A DNA stretch of 64,000 nt, from positions 62,001 through 126,000 of the forward strand of contig CALJHC010000018.1 of the NCBI GenBank assembly GCA_938075415.1. The letters are read 5' to 3'. The DNA is from an uncultured Rubripirellula sp. (GTDB taxonomy: Bacteria; Planctomycetota; Planctomycetia; Pirellulales; Pirellulaceae). Both the position numbers and the translations under genes were made by a program. The notes under the pieces are model-generated. The model was not told the origin of the DNA and did not search any database. It saw only the letters and a program-made list of their open reading frames with translations. The first letter of the stretch is position 1, and each line of letters opens with the position of its first letter. Shown piece after piece: positions 45,779 through 54,541 of this stretch.

Positions 45779-46287
45779 CCATACCGCTTGGCGATTACCT
45801 TTCACGCTTCCCTTCGGTACACCCCAGCAGTAAGCGTGTGCTTGGGTTTTGTCAGAACACCTGATTGCAATCCTGCGTTCTGAATACGACGCGAGTGGCT
45901 CCAGCGAGCCACTCGCTTTTTCGTTGCTCTGATATCAGGCTATCGGAGTGAACTTAAAATCAATGATGCCCACCTTGGCCAACAGACAATGCATCGATGA
46001 GTCCTTATCTGCAGATGCCGCTACCGGGTGGAATCAGACATTGCGGTCGGTTACGCCGCAGTACTGCGAAACCTTAACACTGCGGTCTGCCTAAGAACAA
46101 ACTCTAGGCCCCTCCAGTGAAACGCCTTCGGATCATCATGACCCAAACCTGGCGGATCGTTATGCAGCATTTTATGGCGACGAGCGGTGAACTCACTACC
46201 GTCTCTGGGTCGCACCAAACAAACTGATATCCAACAATCACTACCCACGCGCAACGGAAACAGGAGGGCTTCCTTTGGGCGTCCCGA
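45779..46287. other. Convergent intergenic region
   Basis: About 500 bp with the terminator at 45891-45921; otherwise no feature. Confidence 0.55.
45891..45921 (+). terminator. Intrinsic terminator
   Basis: A perfect 10-bp stem GCGAGTGGCT / AGCCACTCGC (45891-45900 with 45907-45916), 6-nt loop, then five T. It follows the DUF1080 gene by 113 nt and lies between convergent genes. Confidence 0.8.
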
Positions 46288-47544
46288 TCAATTCACGTCG
46301 TCCTGACGAATGCAATACAACTTACTTTTGCTTCTTAGAATAAGATCATTGCCGACCACGGCAGGTGATGCCATGAACCCATCACCTAATTTCGTTTCCG
46401 AAACCAGCTCAAAGGTTTTACCGGGCTTAAAAACAACGATGTCGCCACCAATGCTGAAGCAATAAACCAGGCCGTTGGCAAAGATAGGAGAGGCCGCATA
46501 CTTCCCACCCAAACGCTCCTGCCAAACCATTTCGCCAGTGACCGTGTCTCGACACGAAAGAACACCATCGTCACTATTCATGTAAAGCAGTCCATCGACA
46601 ATCATCGCGGACGACTTCTTTGAAACGGCCCGCTCCGCTGACCAACCAATCTTGGACCCAGTCACGTCGCCAAGGCCAGTTGGGCTTACTGCAACCATGG
46701 CACCCATTCCGTTGATGATGTAAACCAGACCCGAATCAAAAATAGGTCTCGCGGATGCATTCATGCCCGCGTGGTAAACTTTCCAAATTGCATCGCCATT
46801 ACTTGGATCGTAAGCAATCGTGGCAATCGCGCTGGGGCAAATTAATTGATATTCCCCATCAACCTTAATTACGGTTGCCGTACCGTATGCTTTCTTGAGG
46901 TCACCATTTTCAGTCCCATATTCGATCTCGCGATCTCTTTTCCAAAGCGTTTTTCCTGTCTGGCTATCAAAGGCAACGACATATTGGACATCGAAACCGT
47001 CATAAGCGACGAACAGTTTCCCGTCATGAAGAATGGGTGATGAAGCGGGGCCGCGGTGATGATCGCACTCAAAATCACGACGTTCCCAAATCGTCTCACC
47101 AGACTGTGAATCGAGGCAGGCGGTTAAATAGCTCCCGAAATGCACATAAACACGTCCCTCCTCAATAACTGGCGTCGGCGACGCATAGCTGTTCATTGGA
47201 TGACAAAATGCTGGCTCGGAATTCTCCACCAAGGTTCTGTGATGAATCACTGAACCGGTTTTCCTACTAAGACAAAGCACCGACATCTCGGTCCCGTCTT
47301 CTTTCGCTGTTGTCAACCAAATCTGGTCACCTAACACTACTGGCGAAGACCAACCTTTGCCCGGTATCGCTGACTGCCAAACAACCAAATCTTCACTCAC
47401 TTCCGAGGGAAGAATCGAACCATTTGCGTGCCCGTCTCCTTTCGGACCGCGAAACTCTGGCCAAGATTCCGCCCCGACCGACACGGAAGAAATGAACGAA
47501 CCGGCTAAAACAGTTAGCATTAGAATCCAAGAGTACCTACGCAT
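46288..47544 (-). CDS. exported PQQ-like beta-propeller protein
   Basis: Secreted beta-propeller of the outer-membrane-protein-assembly/PQQ-enzyme repeat type. The signal peptide is MRRYSWILMLTVLAGSFISSVSVGA, followed by the planctomycete hallmark SWPEFRGPKGDGHANG. Seven or so blades follow, each with a (V/I)(V/I)xLDxxTGxxxW motif: LSRKTGSVI, LDSQSGETIWERR, FDSQTGKTLWKRD, YDPSNGDAIWK and RDTVTGEMVWQER. No catalytic PQQ-binding pair or heme motif can be assigned, so it may be a structural or binding propeller. Start: ATG at 47544 (a GTG at 47547 is open too). Confidence 0.85.
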   Translation of the reverse strand: MRRYSWILMLTVLAGSFISSVSVGAESWPEFRGPKGDGHANGSILPSEVSEDLVVWQSAIPGKGWSSPVVLGDQIWLTTAKEDGTEMSVLCLSRKTGSVIHHRTLVENSEPAFCHPMNSYASPTPVIEEGRVYVHFGSYLTACLDSQSGETIWERRDFECDHHRGPASSPILHDGKLFVAYDGFDVQYVVAFDSQTGKTLWKRDREIEYGTENGDLKKAYGTATVIKVDGEYQLICPSAIATIAYDPSNGDAIWKVYHAGMNASARPIFDSGLVYIINGMGAMVAVSPTGLGDVTGSKIGWSAERAVSKKSSAMIVDGLLYMNSDDGVLSCRDTVTGEMVWQERLGGKYAASPIFANGLVYCFSIGGDIVVFKPGKTFELVSETKLGDGFMASPAVVGNDLILRSKSKLYCIRQDDVN

Positions 47545-48217
47545 CACGTGCCCTTCTTACTCAGCCCTTACCTAATAAAAACCATTTCTCAGTTCACCAG
47601 CCGCGTCACCAATGATTGACCTAGGCAATCATCGTCTACACACACAGGATCCTGAACGCCGTCAGTCTAGTACGAACCAACGCCGGTGTCGCTCTCTCAG
47701 CAGAGAAAATGCGACAAGGCAGGTTCCAATGCACAAAAACCAACTAGCTTTCCGAGCTTGCGAGACACCACAAAGACGGGATTACGCAAATCGCCGCGGT
47801 CGTTAAAAAAACACAGTTGCCAACCCTCCAAGCAAAGCAGCAAGCCTCACGCAGCCAAATCTAACGCGGCCAAATCTAACGCAGCCAAACCTTCTTTCAA
47901 TCCAAGGGGCTAATCTTCTCTCCCATCCAGATTTTCACTCTGACTGTCCCCAGCTCTCTTAGGCGCTGTTCACTGCCTCGCCCGCAAATTGATACCTAAT
48001 CGAATCAAACGGAACGAACACGTCCTCTCATTCTCAGCGTGAATGACGCCACGCCCGAGTTTTTGCCGCAAAGAACGCTGCTCAACCTTTTCTTAAAACT
48101 CGCCCACAACCGTTTCGCCGAATTCGAGCGGCGATCAAAATAGAGAATGCCGAACTCAGAATTCGGGCTGCAAACCTCAGTCCCATTGGTGCAATCGGTG
48201 ACCCACGTCATCGCCTG
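47545..48217. other. Intergenic region with a 15-bp tandem repeat
   Basis: About 670 bp. The repeat at 47849-47891 is listed separately. No gene supported among the short frames. Confidence 0.5.
47849..47891. repeat. 15-bp tandem repeat, 2.9 copies
   Basis: ACGC(A/G)GCCAAATCTA at 47849 and 47864 (one mismatch), then ACGCAGCCAAACC at 47879. Intergenic. Confidence 0.88.
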
Positions 48218-48754
48218 CTATTTCTGGCGTTTTGCTATTCCAAGTTCACCTAGCTTGGCGGCGATCTCCTTCCCATGGGTCGTCGTCTTGACGGAGCGAT
48301 CGATGTGAATCACCACTCCGTCCTTATCCACATAGTAAGTCCAGCGGTTGGTGAATCCTCGCCCATTAAGACAACCCAACGCTTTCGATAGTTTTTTTTC
48401 CGGATCACTCAAGATTGGGTAATCCAAGTCCAGGCTTTCTGCAAAATCAGCGTTTTTCTTTTCGCCGTCAACACTAGCGGTAAAATAAGCAACGTCAAAC
48501 TGACGCAAATCCTCACCAAATTCCCGCATCGACTTACATTCCTTCGTGCAGCCGCCGGTAAAAGCCTTGGGAAACCAAGCAATCACATAGGCCTGCTTGC
48601 CTCGAAGTGAACTTCCCTTGTAGGTATCGCCGTCGCTTCCAATCAATTCAAAGTCAGGCATCGCATCTCCAACACTTACCTCAGCGGTAACAAGTGTGGG
48701 AGTGACAAACCAGAGAACCCAGGTGCATATCTGACAAACGCGCCGACGAAACAT
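48218..48754 (-). CDS. exported peroxiredoxin (AhpC/TSA family)
   Basis: Thiol peroxidase of the BCP/TSA group. The ATG at 48754 starts a signal peptide (hydrophobic ICTWVLWFVTPTLVTA) with AAAGGTGA as ribosome site; the frame to 48829 is not used. VSVGDAMPDFELIGSDGDTY opens the fold. The peroxidatic cysteine is Cys69 in AFTGGCTKECKSM, and a second Cys four residues later (Cys73) is one residue closer than in Escherichia coli Bcp. Other Cys include CLNGRG. The protein is predicted outside the cytoplasm, which is unusual for this class. It would need an exported thiol reductant. It overlaps nothing; the next gene upstream is a TIM-barrel protein. Confidence 0.87.
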   Translation of the reverse strand: MFRRRVCQICTWVLWFVTPTLVTAEVSVGDAMPDFELIGSDGDTYKGSSLRGKQAYVIAWFPKAFTGGCTKECKSMREFGEDLRQFDVAYFTASVDGEKKNADFAESLDLDYPILSDPEKKLSKALGCLNGRGFTNRWTYYVDKDGVVIHIDRSVKTTTHGKEIAAKLGELGIAKRQK

Positions 48755-48815
48755 AAAATCACCTTTCAGCGTAATGTGGACTCGAAAATTGGATGATCCG
48801 ATCGCAAAACGCGGC

Positions 48816-49748
48816 TTAAGACAACCCACCCAAGTATCCGATACTCTGTTGGATACTTTTCAACGGGTGAGGCGAATGATCCTGCTCAACGTGACAATGA
48901 TCCACATTGGCCTCCATGGCGGCCGAGATGATTGGAATCATGTCAATTTTACCATCTCCCAGTTCCTCAAATGCTTCTTGGGGAACCGACCCGAAATTGG
49001 GTGTCTCAACCGAAGCATTCAAATCCTTCAAATGCAACTGAGACACACGATTCTTTAATGATCGGAGCAGCGTCGCGGCGTCGCGCCCACCCACCACAAC
49101 CCAGAAAACATCGACCTCAAATTTCATATCCGGCGAGAAGCGTTCCATCATGATGTCATAGCCGCATTTGCCACCCTTCTTGGGTTCAAACTCAAAGGCG
49201 TGATTATGGTACGCGAGTTGAATCCCCGACTTTTTCGCTTTCTCTGCTGCATCGTTGAAGCGGTCACAAAGCTGACGATAATCATCGAGAGTTTCCCGAA
49301 CCTCACCTTGCAAATAAGGAATGACCAAGTGGGACAGTCCATGCTGATTGGCCGATTCAAGAATCACGTCAAATGAGGGTACATCCTTACGAGTCGGATC
49401 TACCACCGAATCCCATGCGAAGTGAGTCGAGTTGACCTCCATCCCACAAGCCTTTGCCTCTTGGATCATCTCTTCAGCATTAGGGAATCCGTAAGGTTCC
49501 ACCTGTTTGTAGCCGGCATCAGCCACAGCGCGAATCGTACCCTTTACATCCGATCCGATCTGATTTCTTAAGGTGTAAAGTTGTATTCCAATTTGCGAAC
49601 GGTACCTCTCGATTGCCTTATCGGCAGCTGGTTCCTTTCCAGTCGCCCCTTCGGCAATGCGATCCAGAGCGCGGAGATACTTAGTCTTTGCGCCCGCCAG
49701 GAAAGCTGTTAGCCCAATCCCGGAGTTTAAAAATTGTCGCCGCATCAT
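48816..49748 (-). CDS. exported sugar phosphate isomerase/epimerase-like TIM-barrel protein
   Basis: N-terminus MMRRQFLNSGIGLTAFLAGA is a twin-arginine-like signal (RR followed by a hydrophobic stretch). The barrel has IGIQLYTLRNQIGSD, AVADAGYKQVEPYGF, GMEVNSTHFAW, LVIPYL, QLAYHNHAFEFE (His and Glu), KFEVDVFWVVVGG (Glu and Asp), VSQLHLKDLN (His) and DHCHVEQDHS (Glu). These are the metal ligands of the xylose-isomerase-like family. Such exported members are common in planctomycetes and Bacteroidota and are linked to 3-ketosugar degradation, which fits the DUF1080 protein nearby. GAGGTGA lies 5 nt before the ATG. Substrate unknown. Confidence 0.88.
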   Translation of the reverse strand: MMRRQFLNSGIGLTAFLAGAKTKYLRALDRIAEGATGKEPAADKAIERYRSQIGIQLYTLRNQIGSDVKGTIRAVADAGYKQVEPYGFPNAEEMIQEAKACGMEVNSTHFAWDSVVDPTRKDVPSFDVILESANQHGLSHLVIPYLQGEVRETLDDYRQLCDRFNDAAEKAKKSGIQLAYHNHAFEFEPKKGGKCGYDIMMERFSPDMKFEVDVFWVVVGGRDAATLLRSLKNRVSQLHLKDLNASVETPNFGSVPQEAFEELGDGKIDMIPIISAAMEANVDHCHVEQDHSPHPLKSIQQSIGYLGGLS

Positions 49749-50227
49749 GTTGTCACCTCAAAAAATCGATCTAGATTCAAAGAAAAGCCTGCACGGGTTC
49801 TCGGAAAGTATACCAAACAACGGATTGGTCTCAGCCCGTCTCTCTTTTCAGGTAACACCAACTCTCTTATCAACCCTTGCATTCCAGTGTAAAACGGGAT
49901 TAAAAATCCAGCAAACCACAAAGCGCGTATTCATGTTGCTGCCCCCCGGAATAATAACAGGCCGTTTCTTATCGACAAAATCGGTCTCTTTTTCAATTCG
50001 TTGCCGACTTATCCTTGGTCGGCAAGGTCAAAATCCTTCGTAGACCGAATTCAACCTATTCGATGCACTGTTAGAATTTATCCTCACTGCCAGTTGGGAA
50101 CTCGAAAGTCATTTCACGTCACTCGAGATAACATCTGTACACCCAACACGATTCAATCAAACGGATTGATCCCGACCCGATGCGTTTTGGGGAGGGCGGG
50201 GACGCAGTCAATGAAACAAAATAGTTC
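49749..50227. other. Intergenic region between divergent genes
   Basis: About 480 bp; no clear feature found. Confidence 0.5.
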
Positions 50228-51493
50228 GTGCACCAACTAAAACGGTCACACCATACTGAGGGCACCGTGCCAGGAAATCGAAAACTTTCGTTCCCACATC
50301 ACACACTCGAACCCGGCGAAACCCAGGGAACCGTCCAACGTATCCATGCAAGTCTGGATAATCATGCCTCCCCTGACGCCGCGAACAGAATTCAAAAAAA
50401 CTTTCGCAACCAGAAGACTGCGGTCATTCTTCTAATCCACGGAACATTTGTCGGGGATGATCTTTCCGGTGCCTTTCGGCAGATATCACGAATTGCGCCG
50501 GCAATTGGAAATCGTCTTCGTGATATTGCCAAAGTCGGATCCGATCAGGTTCTCGGCGAACGCGGAAATTTCACCTCCAAATACGCCAACGCATTGGAAA
50601 CCTACCTCAACCCAATCAATCAACCCGATCCTTTGAAGTCAGCTATCGAAGTAAAACGATTCCTATGGTCCGGCGAAAATCACCACCTCGGTCGACTTGA
50701 CGGTGTCATGAGACTGACTAATGAACTGCACAGCATTTCGAGCCGCCTGAAAAACGATGCCCGAGTCCTAGCTATCGCACACAGCCATGGTGGAAATCTT
50801 CTAGCTTTGCTGTCACTAATCGCAAATGCGACCGACCAACAGAAAACCATTTTCTTTCGCCTTCTTGGACAGGCATACCGCCCAACATCAGATGGGCCAC
50901 CAATCCCTAAAAACGAATCGTCCCTAGGCCCCGGAAACCGCTCCGCTAACCCTCCCGAGTGGGAACGAGCTCAACAGCTTCTCCTTTCACCCAATGCACT
51001 GCCAAAGCTTGACATCGTCACACTCGGAACGCCCCTTCGTTATCGCTGGAATCTGCGTCCAACCGAACGTCTACTGCATTTAATACACCATCGTGTAATC
51101 GATAAGGACCAACCGCTTATCGCCAGAATCCCTCGATCCCCAGAGGATCTACGAAGTGCAAGCTCTGGTGATTTCATCCAGCAGTTGGGGATCGGTGGAT
51201 CTGATTTTCGCCCCCCCTTCTTCGCAGTGCGAGAGCGAATCCTCAACGCCAAGCTGGCGCGTATTTTTGAGTCCACAGTACGACGACGTGACTACCCGCA
51301 AAAACTCAGGCAAGGAAGGAGAGTCTCCAGCGATGGTTCCACACTACTAATCGATTACTCAGTGGAACAAAATAGTCAGGCTGAACGATTACTCGGGCAC
51401 GGGGTCTATACCGACCCACAATGGATCCCCATGCATATGAATTTGGTAACAGAACACTTTGCAAACAATGTGTGCGATCCACGCAAGCACTAA
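50228..51493 (+). CDS. alpha/beta hydrolase-fold protein (lipase-like)
   Basis: A 421-residue protein with the lipase pattern. TAVILLIHGTFVGDD is the oxyanion-hole strand, and LAIAHSHGGNLLALL holds the nucleophile Ser186 in an AHSHGG elbow typical of esterases and triacylglycerol-lipase-like proteins. VTLGTPLRYRW after the elbow is characteristic of class-3-lipase and GPI-remodelling-like hydrolases. A possible catalytic His lies in LLGHGVYTD or PMHMNLV near the C-terminus. There is no signal peptide. The frame begins with GTG at 50228; a second GTG at 50267 follows GAGGG and may be the true start. Substrate unknown. Confidence 0.72.
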   Translation: MHQLKRSHHTEGTVPGNRKLSFPHHTLEPGETQGTVQRIHASLDNHASPDAANRIQKNFRNQKTAVILLIHGTFVGDDLSGAFRQISRIAPAIGNRLRDIAKVGSDQVLGERGNFTSKYANALETYLNPINQPDPLKSAIEVKRFLWSGENHHLGRLDGVMRLTNELHSISSRLKNDARVLAIAHSHGGNLLALLSLIANATDQQKTIFFRLLGQAYRPTSDGPPIPKNESSLGPGNRSANPPEWERAQQLLLSPNALPKLDIVTLGTPLRYRWNLRPTERLLHLIHHRVIDKDQPLIARIPRSPEDLRSASSGDFIQQLGIGGSDFRPPFFAVRERILNAKLARIFESTVRRRDYPQKLRQGRRVSSDGSTLLIDYSVEQNSQAERLLGHGVYTDPQWIPMHMNLVTEHFANNVCDPRKH

Positions 51494-51534
51494 CGTAGCC
51501 CGCGGGTAAATCGGACCTCAAATCAACCACAGCA

Positions 51535-51780
51535 ATGAGTCGCGCAGAACAATTTCTAACTCAGTCGTACGCAGCGTTCGCAACTTCCTACCTGACGCGC
51601 CAGCGAGAGATCCAAACGCTTTCTTTCCATCGGGCGTTGCCCGTCTTCTTTCCGAGTCTTGACCGAAGAGTGAGCATCTGCGCCGAAGAAAAACGCATGA
51701 CTTGGCTGGTCGAGTACCCGCATTCGAAAGACGGAAGAAAAACCGCCTCTAAGACATTATCTCGCGATCCCCAACACTAA
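51535..51780 (+). CDS. possible small hypothetical protein
   Basis: An 81-codon frame from an ATG 41 nt after the hydrolase gene. The translation is Arg/Ser-rich and basic with no recognisable motif or signal peptide, and no good ribosome site is visible. It may be a short gene co-transcribed with the hydrolase or chance. Its stop lies 32 nt from the convergent ligase gene. Confidence 0.25.
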   Translation: MSRAEQFLTQSYAAFATSYLTRQREIQTLSFHRALPVFFPSLDRRVSICAEEKRMTWLVEYPHSKDGRKTASKTLSRDPQH

Positions 51781-51812
51781 GTCACACTTCAGACGAACAT
51801 TGTTCAACAAAC

Positions 51813-53519
51813 TCATCCATTTGATAAGGGCTTGGCGAAATCTTCTAATTTGATTTCCGTGGCAAGCTTCTCTCTAAAAATCTTGCTATTGTGCCGAATA
51901 TCGACTGGCAAAGGTTCATCACGAATTCCGATTCGTTCGAGGCGTCGTGTCAGTGGATTTCGCTTGGCGAGGTTTTGCAATTCGCCCTCGATAGCTCGTC
52001 GCTCTTCAGTCGACCTCGGTTGAAACTCAGGAAAAAGCTCCACCAAAATTACCGGGATCTGATCCCCAGCAGAGCCGAGCCCAATTAATGCACTTCGATA
52101 AACCTTGGGATGAGCATTAAAAACGGCTTCACACGGGACAGTGTATAACACGCGATTTTGACAAACGACTCGGTGTGCTTTGCGGCCACAGAACCAGAAC
52201 CGGTCGCGTTGATCAAGGTACCCAACATCCCCCATCCGATGCCAAATCCGATCTTGATCCTTCACCTTGTGAACGGCATTTTGATCAGCACGCACCACAT
52301 ACTGCTCGGTTACCATCGGGCCGCTAACCATCAGTTCACCGATTTTGCCTCTCGAGAGTTCATTGGTTTCAGAGATATCACCCAGCGGACCATCAACAAT
52401 TTCGATCACCTTCCATTCCACCCCTTCAAACCGACTTCCCACACAGGTTCCTTTTCCTTTTTCAGCAGCCGGTCCTGTCTCCGCAATAATCTCACGCGAC
52501 TCGATGGAAGCAATCGGCAGGGCTTCGGTGGATCCGTAAGGCGTAACGATCATTGCCTCTGGGTCAATTAATGCACGTAGGCTTTTCAGCGTGCTGGCAG
52601 GAACGGGGGCACCCGCGGAGAGAACTCGTTTCAAGGTAGGAAATGGCCGCTTTGTCTGATTCTCTTCGCACCAACGGACAACTCGATTCCATAATGCGGG
52701 CGAACCAAATGCCTGATCGACCTCCCATTGTGTGGCGGCTTCCATCAGTCGCTTCGGATTAACGGAGGCTGGCCGCGTTGGATCCATGTCGGGGATAATT
52801 GTTGTCACCCCCATGACCGCATCAAAAAGGCCAAAAAGTGGGAAACAAGCTAGGTCCTTGGATCCTCGATGAATATCGTACCGTTCTCGGATTCTATCAA
52901 TCTGCGCATGAAAGGTGCCGTGCGTGTAAAGGACGCCTTTCGGGGGCCCGGTACTACCGGTGGTGAAGATCACTGCGGCCGGGTCGGTGCGTTCTCGAGC
53001 AATCGGTTCGCAAGTATTCTCTACCCGCCCGCCACGAGCGATGATCTGGGAAAGCGTCTTACCACCCCAAAACCATCGACGCCCTGTCGTGACATTCCAA
53101 ATCGCCTTGGGAAACCGTCCACGAAGCATGCAGCGGGTCGCCTGAGCCTTGGGAATTCCAACGAAACCATCTGGTTCACTATCACTCAAGCACTTAATCA
53201 GGTGCTTACGTCCCATACCCGGATCAATAAGGACAACAACGACACCAGCTTTCAAGAGACCGAAAACTAATTCTATAAATTGACCACCGAACGGTACGAG
53301 CATCACCAGCCGCATTCCCGGCTTCACTCCCCAATCCAACAGGCCCTTCGCAATCTCGTCGCTTCGCCGATCAAGCGATTGAAAGGTTGAAACGCTGTAA
53401 CTTCTCGTTCCATCCTCACGGACCGGGCCATCGGGCTGGGCGACAGCCACGGCACTCGGCATCAGAGAGGCCACCACTTTCAGACGACCCGCGATGTTCT
53501 GCCCCAATTCAGTTGCCAC
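51813..53519 (-). CDS. OleC-like AMP-dependent ligase (beta-lactone synthetase / fatty-acid CoA ligase family)
   Basis: Member of the ANL adenylating superfamily. P-loop VIFTTGSTGPPKGVLYTHGTFHAQ, YGSTEALPIAS, WHRMGDVGYLDQRDRFWFCGRKAHRV (hinge and ATP-ribose Asp) and C-terminal lysine in RHNSKIFREKL are all present. The pattern PDGFVGIPKAQATR, CFPLFGLFDAVMG, FGSPALWNRV, SAGAPVPAS and PCEAVFNAHPKVYRSALIGLG matches OleC, which converts beta-hydroxy acids into beta-lactones during long-chain olefin synthesis, more than ordinary acyl-CoA ligases. OleA, OleB and OleD are not adjacent. The GTG start shares a base with the stop of the ATP-grasp gene (TAGTG), so translation is coupled. Substrate inferred, not shown. 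Confidence 0.85.
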   Translation of the reverse strand: MATELGQNIAGRLKVVASLMPSAVAVAQPDGPVREDGTRSYSVSTFQSLDRRSDEIAKGLLDWGVKPGMRLVMLVPFGGQFIELVFGLLKAGVVVVLIDPGMGRKHLIKCLSDSEPDGFVGIPKAQATRCMLRGRFPKAIWNVTTGRRWFWGGKTLSQIIARGGRVENTCEPIARERTDPAAVIFTTGSTGPPKGVLYTHGTFHAQIDRIRERYDIHRGSKDLACFPLFGLFDAVMGVTTIIPDMDPTRPASVNPKRLMEAATQWEVDQAFGSPALWNRVVRWCEENQTKRPFPTLKRVLSAGAPVPASTLKSLRALIDPEAMIVTPYGSTEALPIASIESREIIAETGPAAEKGKGTCVGSRFEGVEWKVIEIVDGPLGDISETNELSRGKIGELMVSGPMVTEQYVVRADQNAVHKVKDQDRIWHRMGDVGYLDQRDRFWFCGRKAHRVVCQNRVLYTVPCEAVFNAHPKVYRSALIGLGSAGDQIPVILVELFPEFQPRSTEERRAIEGELQNLAKRNPLTRRLERIGIRDEPLPVDIRHNSKIFREKLATEIKLEDFAKPLSNG

Positions 53520-54541
53520 TAGCGTGCTCCAACATTGGAATTCTGGGCAGCGGATTTTAGAAGGCCAACGATCTTTTCCGCGATTGGCTCCTCAACCACT
53601 CTCTGTGCGCCCTTCCAGCCAGGTATCGCATTCACTTCGATCACGCAACCTTCATCTCGTTCGCCCTCGAGCATGTCGACGGCAGCATAGGTCAAACCCA
53701 ACGACCTGCATATCACGGTGGCCATCTCATGCTGAGCTAAATCTACTCCAATTCTTTCGCTAACTGCACCGCCAGATACATTCGTCCGAAAATCAGAATC
53801 ATTTCGTCTTCGAATGGCGATCACTTCCTCACCAATGACCAAGTAACGAATATCACGACCACCGGGTGGCACGAAACGTTGCACGTAAAAAACAGCCGAA
53901 AGTTGGTCCAGAGCCGAGAAAGCGTACCAGGCCAGTTCGGAATCCCTCAGACGCATCACCCCGCGACCCTCACCGCCAAAGATTGGTTTCACCACACAAT
54001 CCCCACCCATGCTTTCGAACGCCTCCATCGCATCGGACCGGTTTTGTGCGACGTGAGTTTCTGGAACAGGGTACCCCAATTGTGAAACACGACTCAGCGT
54101 TGCGAACTTATCGATCGCAAGCTCGAGAGACCTTGGATTATTGACCACCGGAGGAAAAAAACCCATCTGACCGCTCGTTTCAACAGACACCACAGGCTCA
54201 GACGAGCCACGATCCTTAGCACTCCATCGTGCCGCTGCCCCAAGGCCACTGCCCGCCCGACACGGCTCAGCTGCACGATGTTGCGACTCGTGCATCATTG
54301 CTAACCGAAACGTGATCTGCTCCAACGAGCCCGCTGGCATGGTGCGTGCGAGGACCACGTCAAAATCCTTCATCTCGCCAGCTTCGCATCGCATCCCCAA
54401 ACCGTCGGGTTCAACCGTTGCTTGAAGCGACTCGTAACTGCTTGCATGAAAGTCGCACCCGAGCCGACCACTAGCTCGCCGAAGTTCAGACGCATGCCAA
54501 CCTTCCCCAGCACCCAAGCATAAAATCCGGTGATTACTCAT
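53519..54541 (-). CDS. RimK-like ATP-grasp ligase
   Basis: ATP-grasp enzyme joining a carboxylate to an amino group, as in alpha-L-glutamate ligases. Motifs: VVNNPRSLELAIDKFATLSRVSQLGYPVPETHV, CVVKPIFGGEGRGVMRL (ATP-binding lysine and glycine loop), FYVQRFVPPGGRDIRYLVIGEEVIAI and CVIEVNAIPGWKGAQRV (Mg2+-binding Glu and Asn). It begins 4 nt inside the end of mch (ATGA overlap) and ends on the first base of the ligase start. In methylotrophs an ATP-grasp protein lies next to mch, and in methanogens a RimK relative (MptN) glutamylates tetrahydromethanopterin. A role in modifying the C1 cofactor is therefore inferred. 340 residues. Confidence 0.85.
   Translation of the reverse strand: MSNHRILCLGAGEGWHASELRRASGRLGCDFHASSYESLQATVEPDGLGMRCEAGEMKDFDVVLARTMPAGSLEQITFRLAMMHESQHRAAEPCRAGSGLGAAARWSAKDRGSSEPVVSVETSGQMGFFPPVVNNPRSLELAIDKFATLSRVSQLGYPVPETHVAQNRSDAMEAFESMGGDCVVKPIFGGEGRGVMRLRDSELAWYAFSALDQLSAVFYVQRFVPPGGRDIRYLVIGEEVIAIRRRNDSDFRTNVSGGAVSERIGVDLAQHEMATVICRSLGLTYAAVDMLEGERDEGCVIEVNAIPGWKGAQRVVEEPIAEKIVGLLKSAAQNSNVGAR

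Noticed and set aside
52158-52571. 137-codon plus frame inside the OleC-like ligase gene
   Set aside because: Shadow of a clear gene on the other strand.
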